Shown here in pieces: positions 22,614 to 31,566 of a DNA stretch of 38,998 nt. The first letter of the stretch is position 1. Every line of letters begins with the position of its first letter. A program made the position numbers and the translations under genes. The notes beneath the pieces are model-generated. The model searched no databases and was not told where the DNA came from. It was given only the letters and a program-made list of their open reading frames with translations. Source of the DNA: Candidatus Uhrbacteria bacterium RIFOXYB12_FULL_58_10 (GTDB lineage Bacteria; Patescibacteriota; Patescibacteriia; UBA9934; GWF2-40-263); contig MGFA01000005.1 in the NCBI GenBank assembly GCA_001791645.1, positions 10,078 to 49,075 of the forward strand, given 5' to 3'.

Positions 22614-22951
22614 CGTTTCAGGTTATTCTCGTGCTATTCGCGCTATTCGCGATTACGCGCACGTCCAGGCAATATCGCAAGCGTAAGGTGAGTCTTTATT
22701 GGTTTTTGTTGTGGACAGGACTTTGGGCGCTTGTGATCGGCATCGCGCTGTATCCGACGACCGCGGACGCGATCGCAAGATTTGTCGGCGTCGAGCGTGG
22801 CGCGGACCTCGCGTTGTATCTCGCAGTCGTCCTGCTCGCATACCTTGTGTTCCGCCTGTTCGTCCGTCAGGAAGAAACCGAGCGTTCTATTACGCAGGTT
22901 GTGCGCCAGATTGCTGTTCAGCACCCTTCGAAACCAGACGAAACCCACTAG
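22610..22951 (+). CDS. DUF2304 small membrane protein
   Basis: 113 aa with three hydrophobic segments (about 2-15, 28-48 and 65-85) and a basic loop between the first two, ending in a charged cytoplasmic tail. It matches DUF2304, small membrane proteins usually encoded next to a GT2 glycosyltransferase. The likely job is to anchor or assist the partner transferase at the membrane; this is inferred from context. The start is the ATGA overlap with the previous gene. Confidence 0.78.
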   Translation: MTFQVILVLFALFAITRTSRQYRKRKVSLYWFLLWTGLWALVIGIALYPTTADAIARFVGVERGADLALYLAVVLLAYLVFRLFVRQEETERSITQVVRQIAVQHPSKPDETH

Positions 22952-22955
22952 TTGC

Positions 22956-24014
22956 ATGGAACCCCGCGTCGCGATCATTTACCTTTCGTTTAACAGCCAG
23001 CCCTACTTGGAGCAGGTCTTTTTGTCATTGGAACGATTGAATTACCCGAAGGATCGCCTGGAGATCGTGGTCGTGGACAACGCATCGACCGACGGGTGCG
23101 TGGATGGCCTGAGGAAACGCGAAGGCATCACATTTTTCCCCATGTCGGAAAACCTTGGGTTCGCGGGTGGGAATAACGTCGGAATCGACCATGCGTTGCT
23201 CCATGGCGCGGATTATGTCTACCTGTTGAACAATGACGCCAAGCTACATCCGGATGCAATCCGGGAGGCCGTTGCCATGGCCGAGCGCGATCCGAGGATT
23301 GGATCGGTACAGTCGCTTATCCGGTTATGGCAGGACGAAGACGTTCTGAACGTCACCGGAGGCATGGTGCATTTTCTTGGGTTCGGATACGCGCGCGACA
23401 ACGGACGTCGCGCTACGGCGGAAGATGTCGCCGCGCTCGACGGCAGCGAGATCGCCTATGCGAGCGGAGCCGCGGCACTTTTTCGCGCGTCGGCGTTGCG
23501 CGAGGCGGGAACGCTCGAGTCCTTTTATTTCATGTATCATGACGATCTTGAACTTGGGTGGCGCATCCGACTGGCTGGGTACCGCAACGTCCTCGCGGCG
23601 CGGTCGGTGGCGTACCATCATTATGAATTTCACCGTTCCGTCAAAAAGTTGTTCTGGATGGAACGCGCGCGGCTTCTGGTCTTTTTTTCTCACCTGAAGC
23701 CCGCCACCCTCCTGCTGTTGTCGCCGTTCCTCTTCGCGTTGGAGATCGCGTTGTTCGTATTCGCGGCAAGGGGCGGATGGCTGAAGGACAAGGTGCTCGT
23801 GTACGTGGACCTGCTTCAGCCGAAAACCTGGGCGCACGTGCGTGACAAGCGCCGCAGGTCAGCCTTGTTGCGCAAGGTTTCGGATAAGGAAATCGTCCGG
23901 TGGTGGACCGGAAAGATCGAGCATCAGGAAACGCAAGGCCGATTCGTGGAGTCGGTCGCGAATCCGTTGGCAGCGGCCGTCTGGTTTTTTCTCAAACGCC
24001 TCATCATATGGTAA
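22956..24014 (+). CDS. GT2-family glycosyltransferase (rhamnosyltransferase-like)
   Basis: 352 aa. N-terminal GT-A domain: S-F-N-S near 11, V-V-V-D-N-A-S-T-D near 38-46, N-L-G-F-A-G-G-N-N near 66-74, and L-L-N-N-D-A near 90-95, which carries the metal-binding Asp. F-Y-F-M-Y-H-D-D-L-E-L-G near 190-201 supplies the catalytic acid region (E-D in many relatives). Two hydrophobic segments follow (about 245-275). This pattern is common in rhamnosyltransferases of cell-wall or capsule clusters, and a dTDP-rhamnose-type pathway lies 10 kb downstream. ATG 22956 is preferred, 4 nt after the previous stop. The sugar donor is inferred only. Confidence 0.85.
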   Translation: MEPRVAIIYLSFNSQPYLEQVFLSLERLNYPKDRLEIVVVDNASTDGCVDGLRKREGITFFPMSENLGFAGGNNVGIDHALLHGADYVYLLNNDAKLHPDAIREAVAMAERDPRIGSVQSLIRLWQDEDVLNVTGGMVHFLGFGYARDNGRRATAEDVAALDGSEIAYASGAAALFRASALREAGTLESFYFMYHDDLELGWRIRLAGYRNVLAARSVAYHHYEFHRSVKKLFWMERARLLVFFSHLKPATLLLLSPFLFALEIALFVFAARGGWLKDKVLVYVDLLQPKTWAHVRDKRRRSALLRKVSDKEIVRWWTGKIEHQETQGRFVESVANPLAAAVWFFLKRLIIW

Positions 24015-25135
24015 AGGTCGCACAAGTGGTTTGTACGTACCCGCCGTATCGCGGCGGGATGGGGCGCGTGGCTCACGAGTACACGGAGCGGCTGCGGCAA
24101 CGCGATTATGACGTGCACGTGTTCACGCCGCGTTATCAGCGCGTCACGGACGATCCAAAGTACGTGCACCGCATTCCGTCGCCGCTTCACGTTGGCAACG
24201 CCGGCGTGGTTCCGTCCCTTCTGCGCAGATTGTCCGGATTCGACATCGTGCATTTGCATTATCCGTTTTTCGGCGGCGCGGAACCGACGATCGTCGGGAA
24301 GGCGCTGCGTTCGAACCAGAAGCTTGTGATCACCTACCACCACGACCCCGTGGTACAGGGAATTCGCAACGCCATTTACGAGGCCCACCGGCGCCTGTTG
24401 TTCCCATGGCTGGTCAGTCGCGCGGATACGATTTTGGTTTCTTCGCGCGAGTACGCCGAGTCGTCCGACCTGCGCAACGTGGCGCGCGCGCTCGATCGCG
24501 TCGAGGTCATGCCGTTTGGCATTGATCTGGGGCGATTCCATCCTGGGAAGGAACCGGGGCTACGGGCGCGAATGGCATGGCGCGATGACGTCCCCGTGTT
24601 CTTGTTCGTTGGCGGGCTTGATCAGGCGCATCACTTCAAGGGGCTGCCCGTGATGCTCGAGGCGCTCGCCGGGCTCGGTCCGTATCCGTGGCGGTGCGTG
24701 GTGGTGGGGGATGGCGCATTGCGCGCCACGTTCGAGGCGAACGCCAAAGAAAGCGCGTTTGACGAGCGGATTGCCTTCGTTGGCAATGTATCCGATGAGG
24801 AACTTTCACGATATTACCGCATGGCTGACATCCATTGTTTCCCGTCGACGGAACGCGCGGAGGCATTTGGGATCGTGGCGCTTGAGGCGGCCGCGAGCGG
24901 CATTCCGTGCATCGCATCGGATTTGCCGGGTGTGCGCGGCGTGGTACTCAACGGGGAGACGGGATTGCTCGTTCCTCCGGGCGACCCGCAGGAGTTGCGC
25001 AAGGCGATGCTATTGCTTCTCGAACAGGTCGATTTGCGCATGCGCCTCGGCGAGGCGGCGCGTCGGCGAGCGGAAGCGGAGTTCGCCTGGGACCCGCTGA
25101 TGAGCCGGTTGGAACATGTCTATCGATGCTTGTGA
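24008..25135 (+). CDS. GT4-family glycosyltransferase
   Basis: 375 aa, GT-B fold. Early motif Y-P-P-Y-R-G-G-M-G-R-V-A-H-E near 11-24; linker L-F-V-G-G-L-D near 198; donor site E-A-F-G-I-V-A-L-E near 290-298, followed by I-A-S-D-L-P-G-V. Such enzymes add a hexose with retention, at the cytoplasmic side. ATG 24008 overlaps the end of the GT2 gene by 7 nt and places the first strand at residue 2. It is one of three consecutive transferases in this run. Confidence 0.87.
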   Translation: MVKVAQVVCTYPPYRGGMGRVAHEYTERLRQRDYDVHVFTPRYQRVTDDPKYVHRIPSPLHVGNAGVVPSLLRRLSGFDIVHLHYPFFGGAEPTIVGKALRSNQKLVITYHHDPVVQGIRNAIYEAHRRLLFPWLVSRADTILVSSREYAESSDLRNVARALDRVEVMPFGIDLGRFHPGKEPGLRARMAWRDDVPVFLFVGGLDQAHHFKGLPVMLEALAGLGPYPWRCVVVGDGALRATFEANAKESAFDERIAFVGNVSDEELSRYYRMADIHCFPSTERAEAFGIVALEAAASGIPCIASDLPGVRGVVLNGETGLLVPPGDPQELRKAMLLLLEQVDLRMRLGEAARRRAEAEFAWDPLMSRLEHVYRCL

Positions 25136-26319
25136 AAATAGGTATCATTTCAAATTTGTATCCTCCGGTCGCGCGCGGCGGAGCGGAGCAGATCGCGCAC
25201 CGTGTGGCGCACGAATTGCATGTGCGCGGGCATGAGGTGTTTGTGATATCCACGCAAAAGGAGTGGTCGCTCATACCGCGCATCACCGAGTCGCACGTGG
25301 AGCGCATTTATCGTTTTCGGCCGTACAACGTATACCATCCGCTTAACGATTACCGACATTCTTTTCTTGTCCGCGGCGCCTGGCATCTCATTGACATGTA
25401 CGGGAAGCATCCGGCGCGCGCGGTCGGCGCGGTCCTCGACCAGGAGCGACCGGACGTAGTCGTCACGCATAACCTGAAAGGGATCGGCATGCAGTCCGTC
25501 GCCGCGATTCGGGCGCGGAGGATCCGTCACGTGCACACGCTTCACGACGTGCAGCTCGCCATCCCGAGCGGCCTTCTGATTTACGGCGAGGAACAGCAAC
25601 CCATGAACGCGTCGCGCATCCAGCAATGGTACGAGACGTCCATGAAGCGCCTGGTCGGGTCGCCGGACGTCGTGGTGTCCCCATCGAAGTTTCTCGCGGA
25701 TTTTTACGCGGCGCGAGGATTTTTTCCACATAGTCGGACGGAGGTCATTCCAAATCCGGCACCAAGCATCCAGGCTCCCGTGCGGGGAACCAGGCGACCC
25801 GGGCCTCTTCGGCTGCTGTTCGCCGGCCAGTTGGAAACGCACAAGGGGATCAAGTTTCTCCTGGAATCCTTGAACGCGCTTCCCATGCCGTTCGAGCTGC
25901 ATATCGCCGGAGAAGGAACCCTGACCACATACGTCGAGGAGTGGGCACGCCGCGACGCGCGCGTGATTTATCACGGATTTTGTTCGCTCGGCAATCTGGT
26001 CAGGTTATTTTCGATCTGCGATGCGGTCATCGTGCCGTCCCTCTGTTATGAGAATTCGCCAACGGTCATTTATGAGGCGTTTCAGGCGGGCGTGCCCGTG
26101 GTGGCGACGAATATCGGCGGAGTGGGGGAGCTCGTGCATGATCGGGTCAACGGGTACCTCTTTGCTCCAGGCGATCGAGCACAGCTCATTGACGCGTTTT
26201 ATCGGCTTGAAAAGGACGTAGATGGATTCTGGCAACGCGCGGAAGAAATCCGCGCCTCTGTCGGCGGCCGCTCGCTTTCCGAATACGTCGCCAAGCTCGA
26301 AACCCTGATGCGGCCGTAA
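25132..26319 (+). CDS. GT4-family glycosyltransferase
   Basis: 395 aa, GT-B fold. Early motif Y-P-P-V-A-R-G-G-A-E near 9-18; L-F-A-G-Q-L-E-T-H-K-G-I-K near 232-244; donor site E-N-S-P-T-V-I-Y-E near 306-314, then A-T-N-I-G-G-V-G-E. Two starts compete: GTG 25132, which forms a GTGA overlap like several other junctions here, and ATG 25126, two codons earlier. I prefer GTG. It ends the run of glycan genes and is followed by a strong hairpin terminator. Confidence 0.86.
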   Translation: MKIGIISNLYPPVARGGAEQIAHRVAHELHVRGHEVFVISTQKEWSLIPRITESHVERIYRFRPYNVYHPLNDYRHSFLVRGAWHLIDMYGKHPARAVGAVLDQERPDVVVTHNLKGIGMQSVAAIRARRIRHVHTLHDVQLAIPSGLLIYGEEQQPMNASRIQQWYETSMKRLVGSPDVVVSPSKFLADFYAARGFFPHSRTEVIPNPAPSIQAPVRGTRRPGPLRLLFAGQLETHKGIKFLLESLNALPMPFELHIAGEGTLTTYVEEWARRDARVIYHGFCSLGNLVRLFSICDAVIVPSLCYENSPTVIYEAFQAGVPVVATNIGGVGELVHDRVNGYLFAPGDRAQLIDAFYRLEKDVDGFWQRAEEIRASVGGRSLSEYVAKLETLMRP

Positions 26320-26324
26320 AATCA

Positions 26325-26357
26325 AAACGCCCGTCGTCTTACCGACAACGGGCGTTT
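26325..26357. terminator. Bidirectional terminator between convergent genes
   Basis: A perfect 10-bp stem AAACGCCCGT/ACGGGCGTTT (26325-26334 with 26348-26357) with a 13-nt loop. It has A-run and T-run flanks, so it can serve both the plus-strand glycosyltransferase and the minus-strand slipin gene. Confidence 0.75.
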
Positions 26358-26365
26358 GTGCTGTG

Positions 26366-27145
26366 TTACGGCTGCTTGTAGCCGGCGAATCCCTTGAGGA
26401 TTTCGAGCGGAAGGGTAAAGACGATGGTGTTTGACTGATCGGAGGAGATGTCGTTGATGGAGTTGAGCGTGCGCAGGTGCAGCGCGCCGGTCGAGTTCGA
26501 GAGGATGCCCGCGGCCTTCGCGAGATTTTCCGCGGCCGCGACTTCCCCTTCCGAGTTGATGATGACCGCGCGGCGCTCGCGCTCAGCCTCGGCCTGCTTC
26601 GCGATGGTGCGGATCATGTCTGGCGGCAGATTGATGTCCTTCAGTTCCACGGCCGTCACTTCCACGCCCCAGTTGATCGTGGCCTCGTCGACGATCTTTT
26701 CGATCTTGTCCGAAATGACCATCCTTTGCGACAGCAGCTCATCGAGCGTTACCTCGCCGACGATGTTGCGCATGGTCGTTTGCGCGAGCTGAAGGACGGC
26801 ATAGGAAAAGTTCTCGACCTCAAGAACCGCCTTTGAGGAATCGATGACCTTGTAATAGATGACCGCGTTAATTTTCGCGGAAATGTTGTCCTTCGTGATT
26901 GCGTCCTGCGCGGGAACGTCCACGGCCTTCAGGCGAAGGTCTACCTTTTTCATGGATTGAAATATCGGGATCACTAGGCGCCAGCCCGGATTGACCATAT
27001 GGGTAAATCGGCCCATGGTGAACTTGACCCCGCGTTCGTACTGGTTAACCTGTCGGATGGAAATGATGACCAAAATGAACAATGGAAAGCCGAACGTGCC
27101 CGCGAGAGCAAAGAGGAAGCCGAAGATTTCCATACGGTGGATCAT
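26366..27145 (-). CDS. Slipin / stomatin-like SPFH-domain membrane protein
   Basis: 259 aa. One hydrophobic segment (about 8-28) is followed by the SPFH/Band 7 domain: Q-Y-E-R-G-V-K-F-T-M-G-R-F near 35-47, N-P-G-W-R-L-V-I-P near 52-60, then V-D-L-R and V-P-A-Q-D-A-I-T-K-D. A helical region with E-A-E-R-E-R-R-A-V-I (about 187-196) and A-E-x-L-A-K-A-A closes the protein. Slipins form membrane oligomers and organise or protect membrane proteins; bacterial ones are often paired with an NfeD-type protein, which is absent here. It overlaps the upstream membrane gene by ATGA, which supports ATG 27145; ATG 27133 is an alternative. Confidence 0.9.
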   Translation of the reverse strand: MIHRMEIFGFLFALAGTFGFPLFILVIISIRQVNQYERGVKFTMGRFTHMVNPGWRLVIPIFQSMKKVDLRLKAVDVPAQDAITKDNISAKINAVIYYKVIDSSKAVLEVENFSYAVLQLAQTTMRNIVGEVTLDELLSQRMVISDKIEKIVDEATINWGVEVTAVELKDINLPPDMIRTIAKQAEAERERRAVIINSEGEVAAAENLAKAAGILSNSTGALHLRTLNSINDISSDQSNTIVFTLPLEILKGFAGYKQP

Positions 27146-29301
27146 TGAGGATTTAGCTTTTCGTATCTAAACACATGCACGGCTCCGCCGTCGAGGGCCC
27201 ACCAGGAGTCGGCAGTTTGTTTGGCGGTTTCGACGATGCGCGGGGCTTCCCACCAATAGTCGTTGACGACGTAGTAGAGCCTTGTGGCGGGCTGCTGGGT
27301 GCAGGTTGTGTCCGCGGCGCAGCGCGCGTTTACGAGGTCGATGGCGCCGAGCGCAATTTCACGCGACGGACGCCCGTTCATTCTTAAAAAGAGGTCGTAG
27401 AGGTCTCCGCCGGTCGGGATGGGGTAGAAGAATTGGTCACCGAAGTACCGGATGAACCCGAGTTCGCGGACCGCGGCCGCGGAAACGGTTTGGTTCGCGA
27501 GCGTCACGTAGGAGGCGCCGGAGGCATTCGACTCAATTTCATGCACGGCGTTGATATCCGTTTGGCTCACGTTATATCCGTGCCCGGTTTCATAGGCGTC
27601 GTCGCGCGGGTACGTGAGATACAGCGAGGCCGTTCCGAGCGCGGCGAGCAACACGACCGTTGCAACGCGAAGCGACGCGGGTCCCGGCCGTACCCGTCCG
27701 ATCCAGGCGCCGAGCGCGAGGATCACGAAGGGCGATAGGAAATAGAGGGCAAGCGGCACGAGCCGAGCCGCGAAGTTTTGTCGTTCGTAATCGATGAGGA
27801 AGGAGAAGTCGACCGCGGTTGACAGCAGCGCCCAGTTAACGGCGAGCATGGCCGCCATGATCAGGGGGATCCGGAGCGCGCCAGAAATGTGTTTGCGGGA
27901 AACAAGCCAGCCGAAACAAGCGAAAAGAACGAAAAAGACAACGGCATTGAAACCGTAAAGATAGACGAAATCAAGGAGCGGATCGAAGCGGTTTGAGAAA
28001 AATAATGAGAGATTCGATAAAGCGTCCGCGTTCGACAGGTTTGACAGGTTCAGGCCGAGCGTTCCGGTCGACAGCAGGGAGTTCGCGACGAACGAAAGCG
28101 GGAGAATGACGCACCCAACGGCCGCGGCAGTCCAAAAGACCAAACGCGACAACAGACGTTTTTCTGAGCGTGACGGATCGCTCGCAAGCAGGATCACGAA
28201 CAGGATTGCGGGAAGGCCGGCAATGGGGTGCACGGTAAGCGTCGCGAGCGCGGGAAGGGCGAGCGGCCAGACGCGCGGGCGCTCATCGCGAACGAGCGCG
28301 GGCACGGCCCCGAGAACAAGGAGCAGCGTCCAGAGATTCGCGAGTCCTTGCGGGGTCGTCAGGATGAACGCGGAAAGCGGGAGGAGAAATACGCCGGCAA
28401 GCGTCGCGGCCGCGACCGCACGGTCGCGCAGCAGGTGCGTGGCCGCGGCATACCAGGCGAGGGGAATCGACAGCGCGGCGAGAAGCGGAACGAGTATCGC
28501 GTTCACCGTCCCGACGGGCAGCGCGAATCCATGGTGCGCGAACAGAACAAGCACATATTGCCCGACGTAATAAAACGGCTTGGGCGTGATGGATCCAAAG
28601 GTGGCAATGTGTTCTTCGGTCGCCTGATGGATGAAGGGATCGAATCCGAATCCGAGCGGAAACACAATGATGGCCACGGCGAGTAAGGCGAATAAGGAGA
28701 CGATGGAAAGGGGGATGGTGAGCGCGCGCTCCCGGCCGCGGAACAAAAGGGCGGTTAATACGAGCGTCGATAGCCCGAATGCGAAGAACGCGGCGGACGG
28801 AACGGATTCCCAAACCGTACGCGCCGCGTTCGTCGTGGCGGCACGCGCAAGTATCCACATGACGCAAGACAGACTTGCGACAACCGCGGTTCCTGAGATC
28901 CAGACGCGTGCCGGGATGGCGTGTCGCGTCTCAAGGAGAAGGTCATGCGAGCGAGTTTGTCGTTCAGACGCCGCGCGCGTCAAGAGCCACCAGGCGATCG
29001 GTCCTGTTGCTCCCATAAGAACGAGCGCGACCGGTTGCGTGAACGCGAAGGCATAGTACGCGGCCGTTCCTGCCAGCATGATTCCTGAAAGCAGGAACCA
29101 TGCGCCTACCCAGATTCGGATGACCCCCCGTTCGGATGGCGCGGCCCATCGTCCGATCCAGGATCCGAATGTGCCGACAAACGCGGCGAGAAGAACGACA
29201 CCGATGATCGGCTGTTGCCACGCGAAAGCGTTCGAAAACGCCAATGCTAGAAACCCGGCGACAAAAATGCTAAGATAGAAGCGTGCAAAATAGCCGAACA
29301 T
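27142..29301 (-). CDS. Large polytopic membrane protein, possible GT-C glycosyltransferase
   Basis: 719 aa, with roughly 14 or more hydrophobic segments over residues 1-560 and a soluble C-terminal domain of about 150 residues. The loop F-G-F-D-P-F-I-H-Q-A-T-E-E-H near 220-233, with acidic residues after an early membrane segment, resembles the first catalytic loop of GT-C transferases that use lipid-phosphate sugars. I cannot name the family. The C-terminal part ends in a beta-rich, Trp-rich stretch. The gene is divergent from the CDP-alcohol phosphotransferase with only 21 bp between start codons and overlaps the slipin gene by 4 nt. If GT-C, it would transfer a sugar on the outer face of the membrane. 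Confidence 0.7.
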   Translation of the reverse strand: MFGYFARFYLSIFVAGFLALAFSNAFAWQQPIIGVVLLAAFVGTFGSWIGRWAAPSERGVIRIWVGAWFLLSGIMLAGTAAYYAFAFTQPVALVLMGATGPIAWWLLTRAASERQTRSHDLLLETRHAIPARVWISGTAVVASLSCVMWILARAATTNAARTVWESVPSAAFFAFGLSTLVLTALLFRGRERALTIPLSIVSLFALLAVAIIVFPLGFGFDPFIHQATEEHIATFGSITPKPFYYVGQYVLVLFAHHGFALPVGTVNAILVPLLAALSIPLAWYAAATHLLRDRAVAAATLAGVFLLPLSAFILTTPQGLANLWTLLLVLGAVPALVRDERPRVWPLALPALATLTVHPIAGLPAILFVILLASDPSRSEKRLLSRLVFWTAAAVGCVILPLSFVANSLLSTGTLGLNLSNLSNADALSNLSLFFSNRFDPLLDFVYLYGFNAVVFFVLFACFGWLVSRKHISGALRIPLIMAAMLAVNWALLSTAVDFSFLIDYERQNFAARLVPLALYFLSPFVILALGAWIGRVRPGPASLRVATVVLLAALGTASLYLTYPRDDAYETGHGYNVSQTDINAVHEIESNASGASYVTLANQTVSAAAVRELGFIRYFGDQFFYPIPTGGDLYDLFLRMNGRPSREIALGAIDLVNARCAADTTCTQQPATRLYYVVNDYWWEAPRIVETAKQTADSWWALDGGAVHVFRYEKLNPQ

Positions 29302-29309
29302 AGCGAGAA

Positions 29310-29316
29310 TATCGTA
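29310..29316. promoter_or_regulatory. Overlapping divergent -10 boxes in a 21-bp spacer
   Basis: TATCGT on the plus strand (29310-29315) ends 7 nt before ATG 29323. The same bases read as TACGAT on the minus strand (29316-29311), ending 9 nt before the ATG at 29301. No good -35 is seen for either, so both calls are tentative. Confidence 0.35.
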
Positions 29317-29322
29317 GCACGT

Positions 29323-29904
29323 ATGTCATTTGAACGCGATCCTCATAAGCCATTCCCCCACGATCGTCTTTTGGGAGCGTTGGTGATTCGGTTTATTCCC
29401 TCGTTCGTCACCCCGAACGTCATTACCTGGTTTCGGTTTATCCTGACCCCGTTCGTCCTGTATCTCCTTTACATCGAAGATTACGGCGCGGCCGTGCCGT
29501 TGTTCGTTCTGACCGCCTTTACGGACGCGCTTGACGGCTCGATGGCACGGCTTCGGAATCAGGTGACCGAGTGGGGAATGCTGTACGATCCCATCGCGGA
29601 CAAGTTTCTGATCGGTTCGGTGATCCTTCTCGTCGTGATCGAGCACATCAATCCTTTGTTCGGATTGACGATCATTGCGCTTGAGGTGGCGATTGTGTTT
29701 GGCGGCATGATCCGTAAACGCATGGGCCTTCCGGTGATGGCAAACGTGGTCGGAAAAATTAAAATGTTTCTGCAGTTTCTTGGCGTAACCTTTTTGTTGT
29801 TGGCCGTGTGGTCGGGGATTTCTTTGTTTATCCCGTTTTCCATTGCGACGCTTTGCCTCGCGATCGCATTCGCGGTCGCGAGCCTGCTTACGTACGGACT
29901 GTGA
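29323..29904 (+). CDS. CDP-alcohol phosphatidyltransferase family protein
   Basis: 193 aa, about five to six membrane helices. The full family signature is present at about 68-94: D-A-L-D-G-S-M-A-R, then G-M-L-Y-D-P-I-A-D, with metal-binding Asp68, Asp71, Asp89 and Asp93. Members join a CDP-activated lipid to an alcohol (glycerol-phosphate, inositol-phosphate or serine) in the inner membrane. The organism may use it for phosphatidylglycerol-phosphate or a related head group; the alcohol cannot be told from the sequence. It has a short spacer to the divergent gene and a GTGA overlap with the next gene. Confidence 0.88.
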   Translation: MSFERDPHKPFPHDRLLGALVIRFIPSFVTPNVITWFRFILTPFVLYLLYIEDYGAAVPLFVLTAFTDALDGSMARLRNQVTEWGMLYDPIADKFLIGSVILLVVIEHINPLFGLTIIALEVAIVFGGMIRKRMGLPVMANVVGKIKMFLQFLGVTFLLLAVWSGISLFIPFSIATLCLAIAFAVASLLTYGL

Positions 29905-31550
29905 AGCAACATGAAACGAAACGCGATCTTCTTATCCTTGCCGGATTCGTTCTCCTGGCGTTTTTCGGATGTCTCGTTTTTTTGCGCGTCGGCGGCATCT
30001 ACGTGTCTCCTGATGAGACCGCCAACGCATTTTTTGCGCGTCAGTTTGCCGATACGGGGTCGTTGTCGACGTTTGATTCGCTGAACGTGGACCTAAAGGA
30101 CGCGCTGCATCCGCGCAGCGTCATTTCCGTGATGGGGCGATTACTTCCTGGAAGTTTCATCGGGCTTCCCGTGCTGTACGGATTCTTTATGACCGCGACA
30201 GGGGATTGGATCCTCCCATTTTTGACCCCGCTTATTGCCGCCGTGGCCGTGTTTGCCTGGTATGGCATTATTCGGCGCATCTTTAGCCGTGAGATCGGCT
30301 TGTTGTCGGCAATTTTTTTCGCGGTCCATCCCGCATGGTGGTATTACTCGGCCCGTTCGCTCATGCACAACGTGCTGTTCCTGTCATTGCTCCTGTTCGG
30401 CGCATATTTTCTCGTCGCGCGTCCGTCGCGCGGCCGGCGGTTCGCAGATGCGGACTTTGCGCTGACGGGGCTGTGCATCGGTCTCGCGCTGTTCGTACGC
30501 ACGTCGGAGGCACTGTGGATCGCGCTCGCCGTCCTCGCGGCCGCGGTCGTGTACGCGCGCGCGAGGATTCCGTGGCGAAAGGTCGCGGTCGTTTTTGCGG
30601 CGTTTGTCGTCGCGTTGGTTCCGCTCGCGGTCGTCAATCAGGCGACGTACGGCCGGCCGTTCGCGACCGGATACACGGTCGAGACGTCCGTTGGAGGATT
30701 GGACGCCGATGAGACTGGCACGGAGCATGAGTTGGAGACCGCGGCCTCTGGTCCCTCCGTACTCCTCTCCTTATTTTTCCCGTTCGGCTTCTCATACAGG
30801 GACCTGGCAAAAAACGTCTTCTTTTATGGTTTCGAACTGTTCTGGTGGATGAGTCTCCTCGTGTTGATTGGAGTCCCGCTGGCATTTCCGAACAGGTCGC
30901 TTGCCAAGGAACTCCGACGGCCTCGTCGCGCATATCTTGCGTTCACGCTGGCCGCGTGTGCATACCTTGCCTTGATGTACGGATCCTGGACATTTTTTGA
31001 CAATCCGGATCCGACGCAGGTGACGATCGGAAACAGCCACGTTCGATATTGGCTGCCGGTGTACGCGTTGCTCACGCCGTTCGCGGCCTTTGCGGTTCGA
31101 TGGCTGTCGCGCAGAACGTTTACGGAGACGGCGAGGCGTTTTGCGGTCGTGGCGATCATGATCGCGTGCGTCGGCCTGTCCATTCGCACCTCCTTCTTTT
31201 CTCCGCAGGACGGGCTGGCATACGCCGCCGAAACCCTGGAGACGTCGCGCGCCATCCGGTCGCGCGTGCTCCGTCTCACGGAGTCCAATGCCGTGATCGT
31301 CGTTGACCGCGGTGACAAGCTTTTCTTTCCCGATAGACGGGTGCGGTATCCGCTCCGTGACGAGGCGACATACGCGCTTATGCCGCGGATCATTTTGCGC
31401 GCGCCATTGTATTATTACGGAATAACGTTGCCGCAGATCGACGTTGATTATTTAAACGACGTGAAGCTTGCCGGGCTTGGTCTTCAAATTGAGCCGATCG
31501 AGACGTTTTACATCGAGACGCTGTATCGAATCACTCGGAGGGAAAATTAA
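29901..31550 (+). CDS. GT-C-like membrane glycosyltransferase (ArnT/PMT-like)
   Basis: 549 aa. A first helix (about 10-32) is followed by an extracytoplasmic loop with S-P-D-E-T-A-N-A-F-F-A near 38-48, where the acidic pair fits the catalytic position of GT-C enzymes. About ten more hydrophobic segments follow, then a soluble C-terminal region of ~120 residues. Such proteins move a sugar or mannose from a lipid phosphate to lipids or proteins outside the membrane. GTG 29901 is preferred (GTGA overlap with the upstream phosphotransferase), which removes a 31-residue spurious extension. It could also be a polymer-modifying transferase. The neighbour GT2 enzyme could supply its donor. Confidence 0.78.
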   Translation: MKQHETKRDLLILAGFVLLAFFGCLVFLRVGGIYVSPDETANAFFARQFADTGSLSTFDSLNVDLKDALHPRSVISVMGRLLPGSFIGLPVLYGFFMTATGDWILPFLTPLIAAVAVFAWYGIIRRIFSREIGLLSAIFFAVHPAWWYYSARSLMHNVLFLSLLLFGAYFLVARPSRGRRFADADFALTGLCIGLALFVRTSEALWIALAVLAAAVVYARARIPWRKVAVVFAAFVVALVPLAVVNQATYGRPFATGYTVETSVGGLDADETGTEHELETAASGPSVLLSLFFPFGFSYRDLAKNVFFYGFELFWWMSLLVLIGVPLAFPNRSLAKELRRPRRAYLAFTLAACAYLALMYGSWTFFDNPDPTQVTIGNSHVRYWLPVYALLTPFAAFAVRWLSRRTFTETARRFAVVAIMIACVGLSIRTSFFSPQDGLAYAAETLETSRAIRSRVLRLTESNAVIVVDRGDKLFFPDRRVRYPLRDEATYALMPRIILRAPLYYYGITLPQIDVDYLNDVKLAGLGLQIEPIETFYIETLYRITRREN

Positions 31551-31566
31551 AAGAGACAAGATAGAA

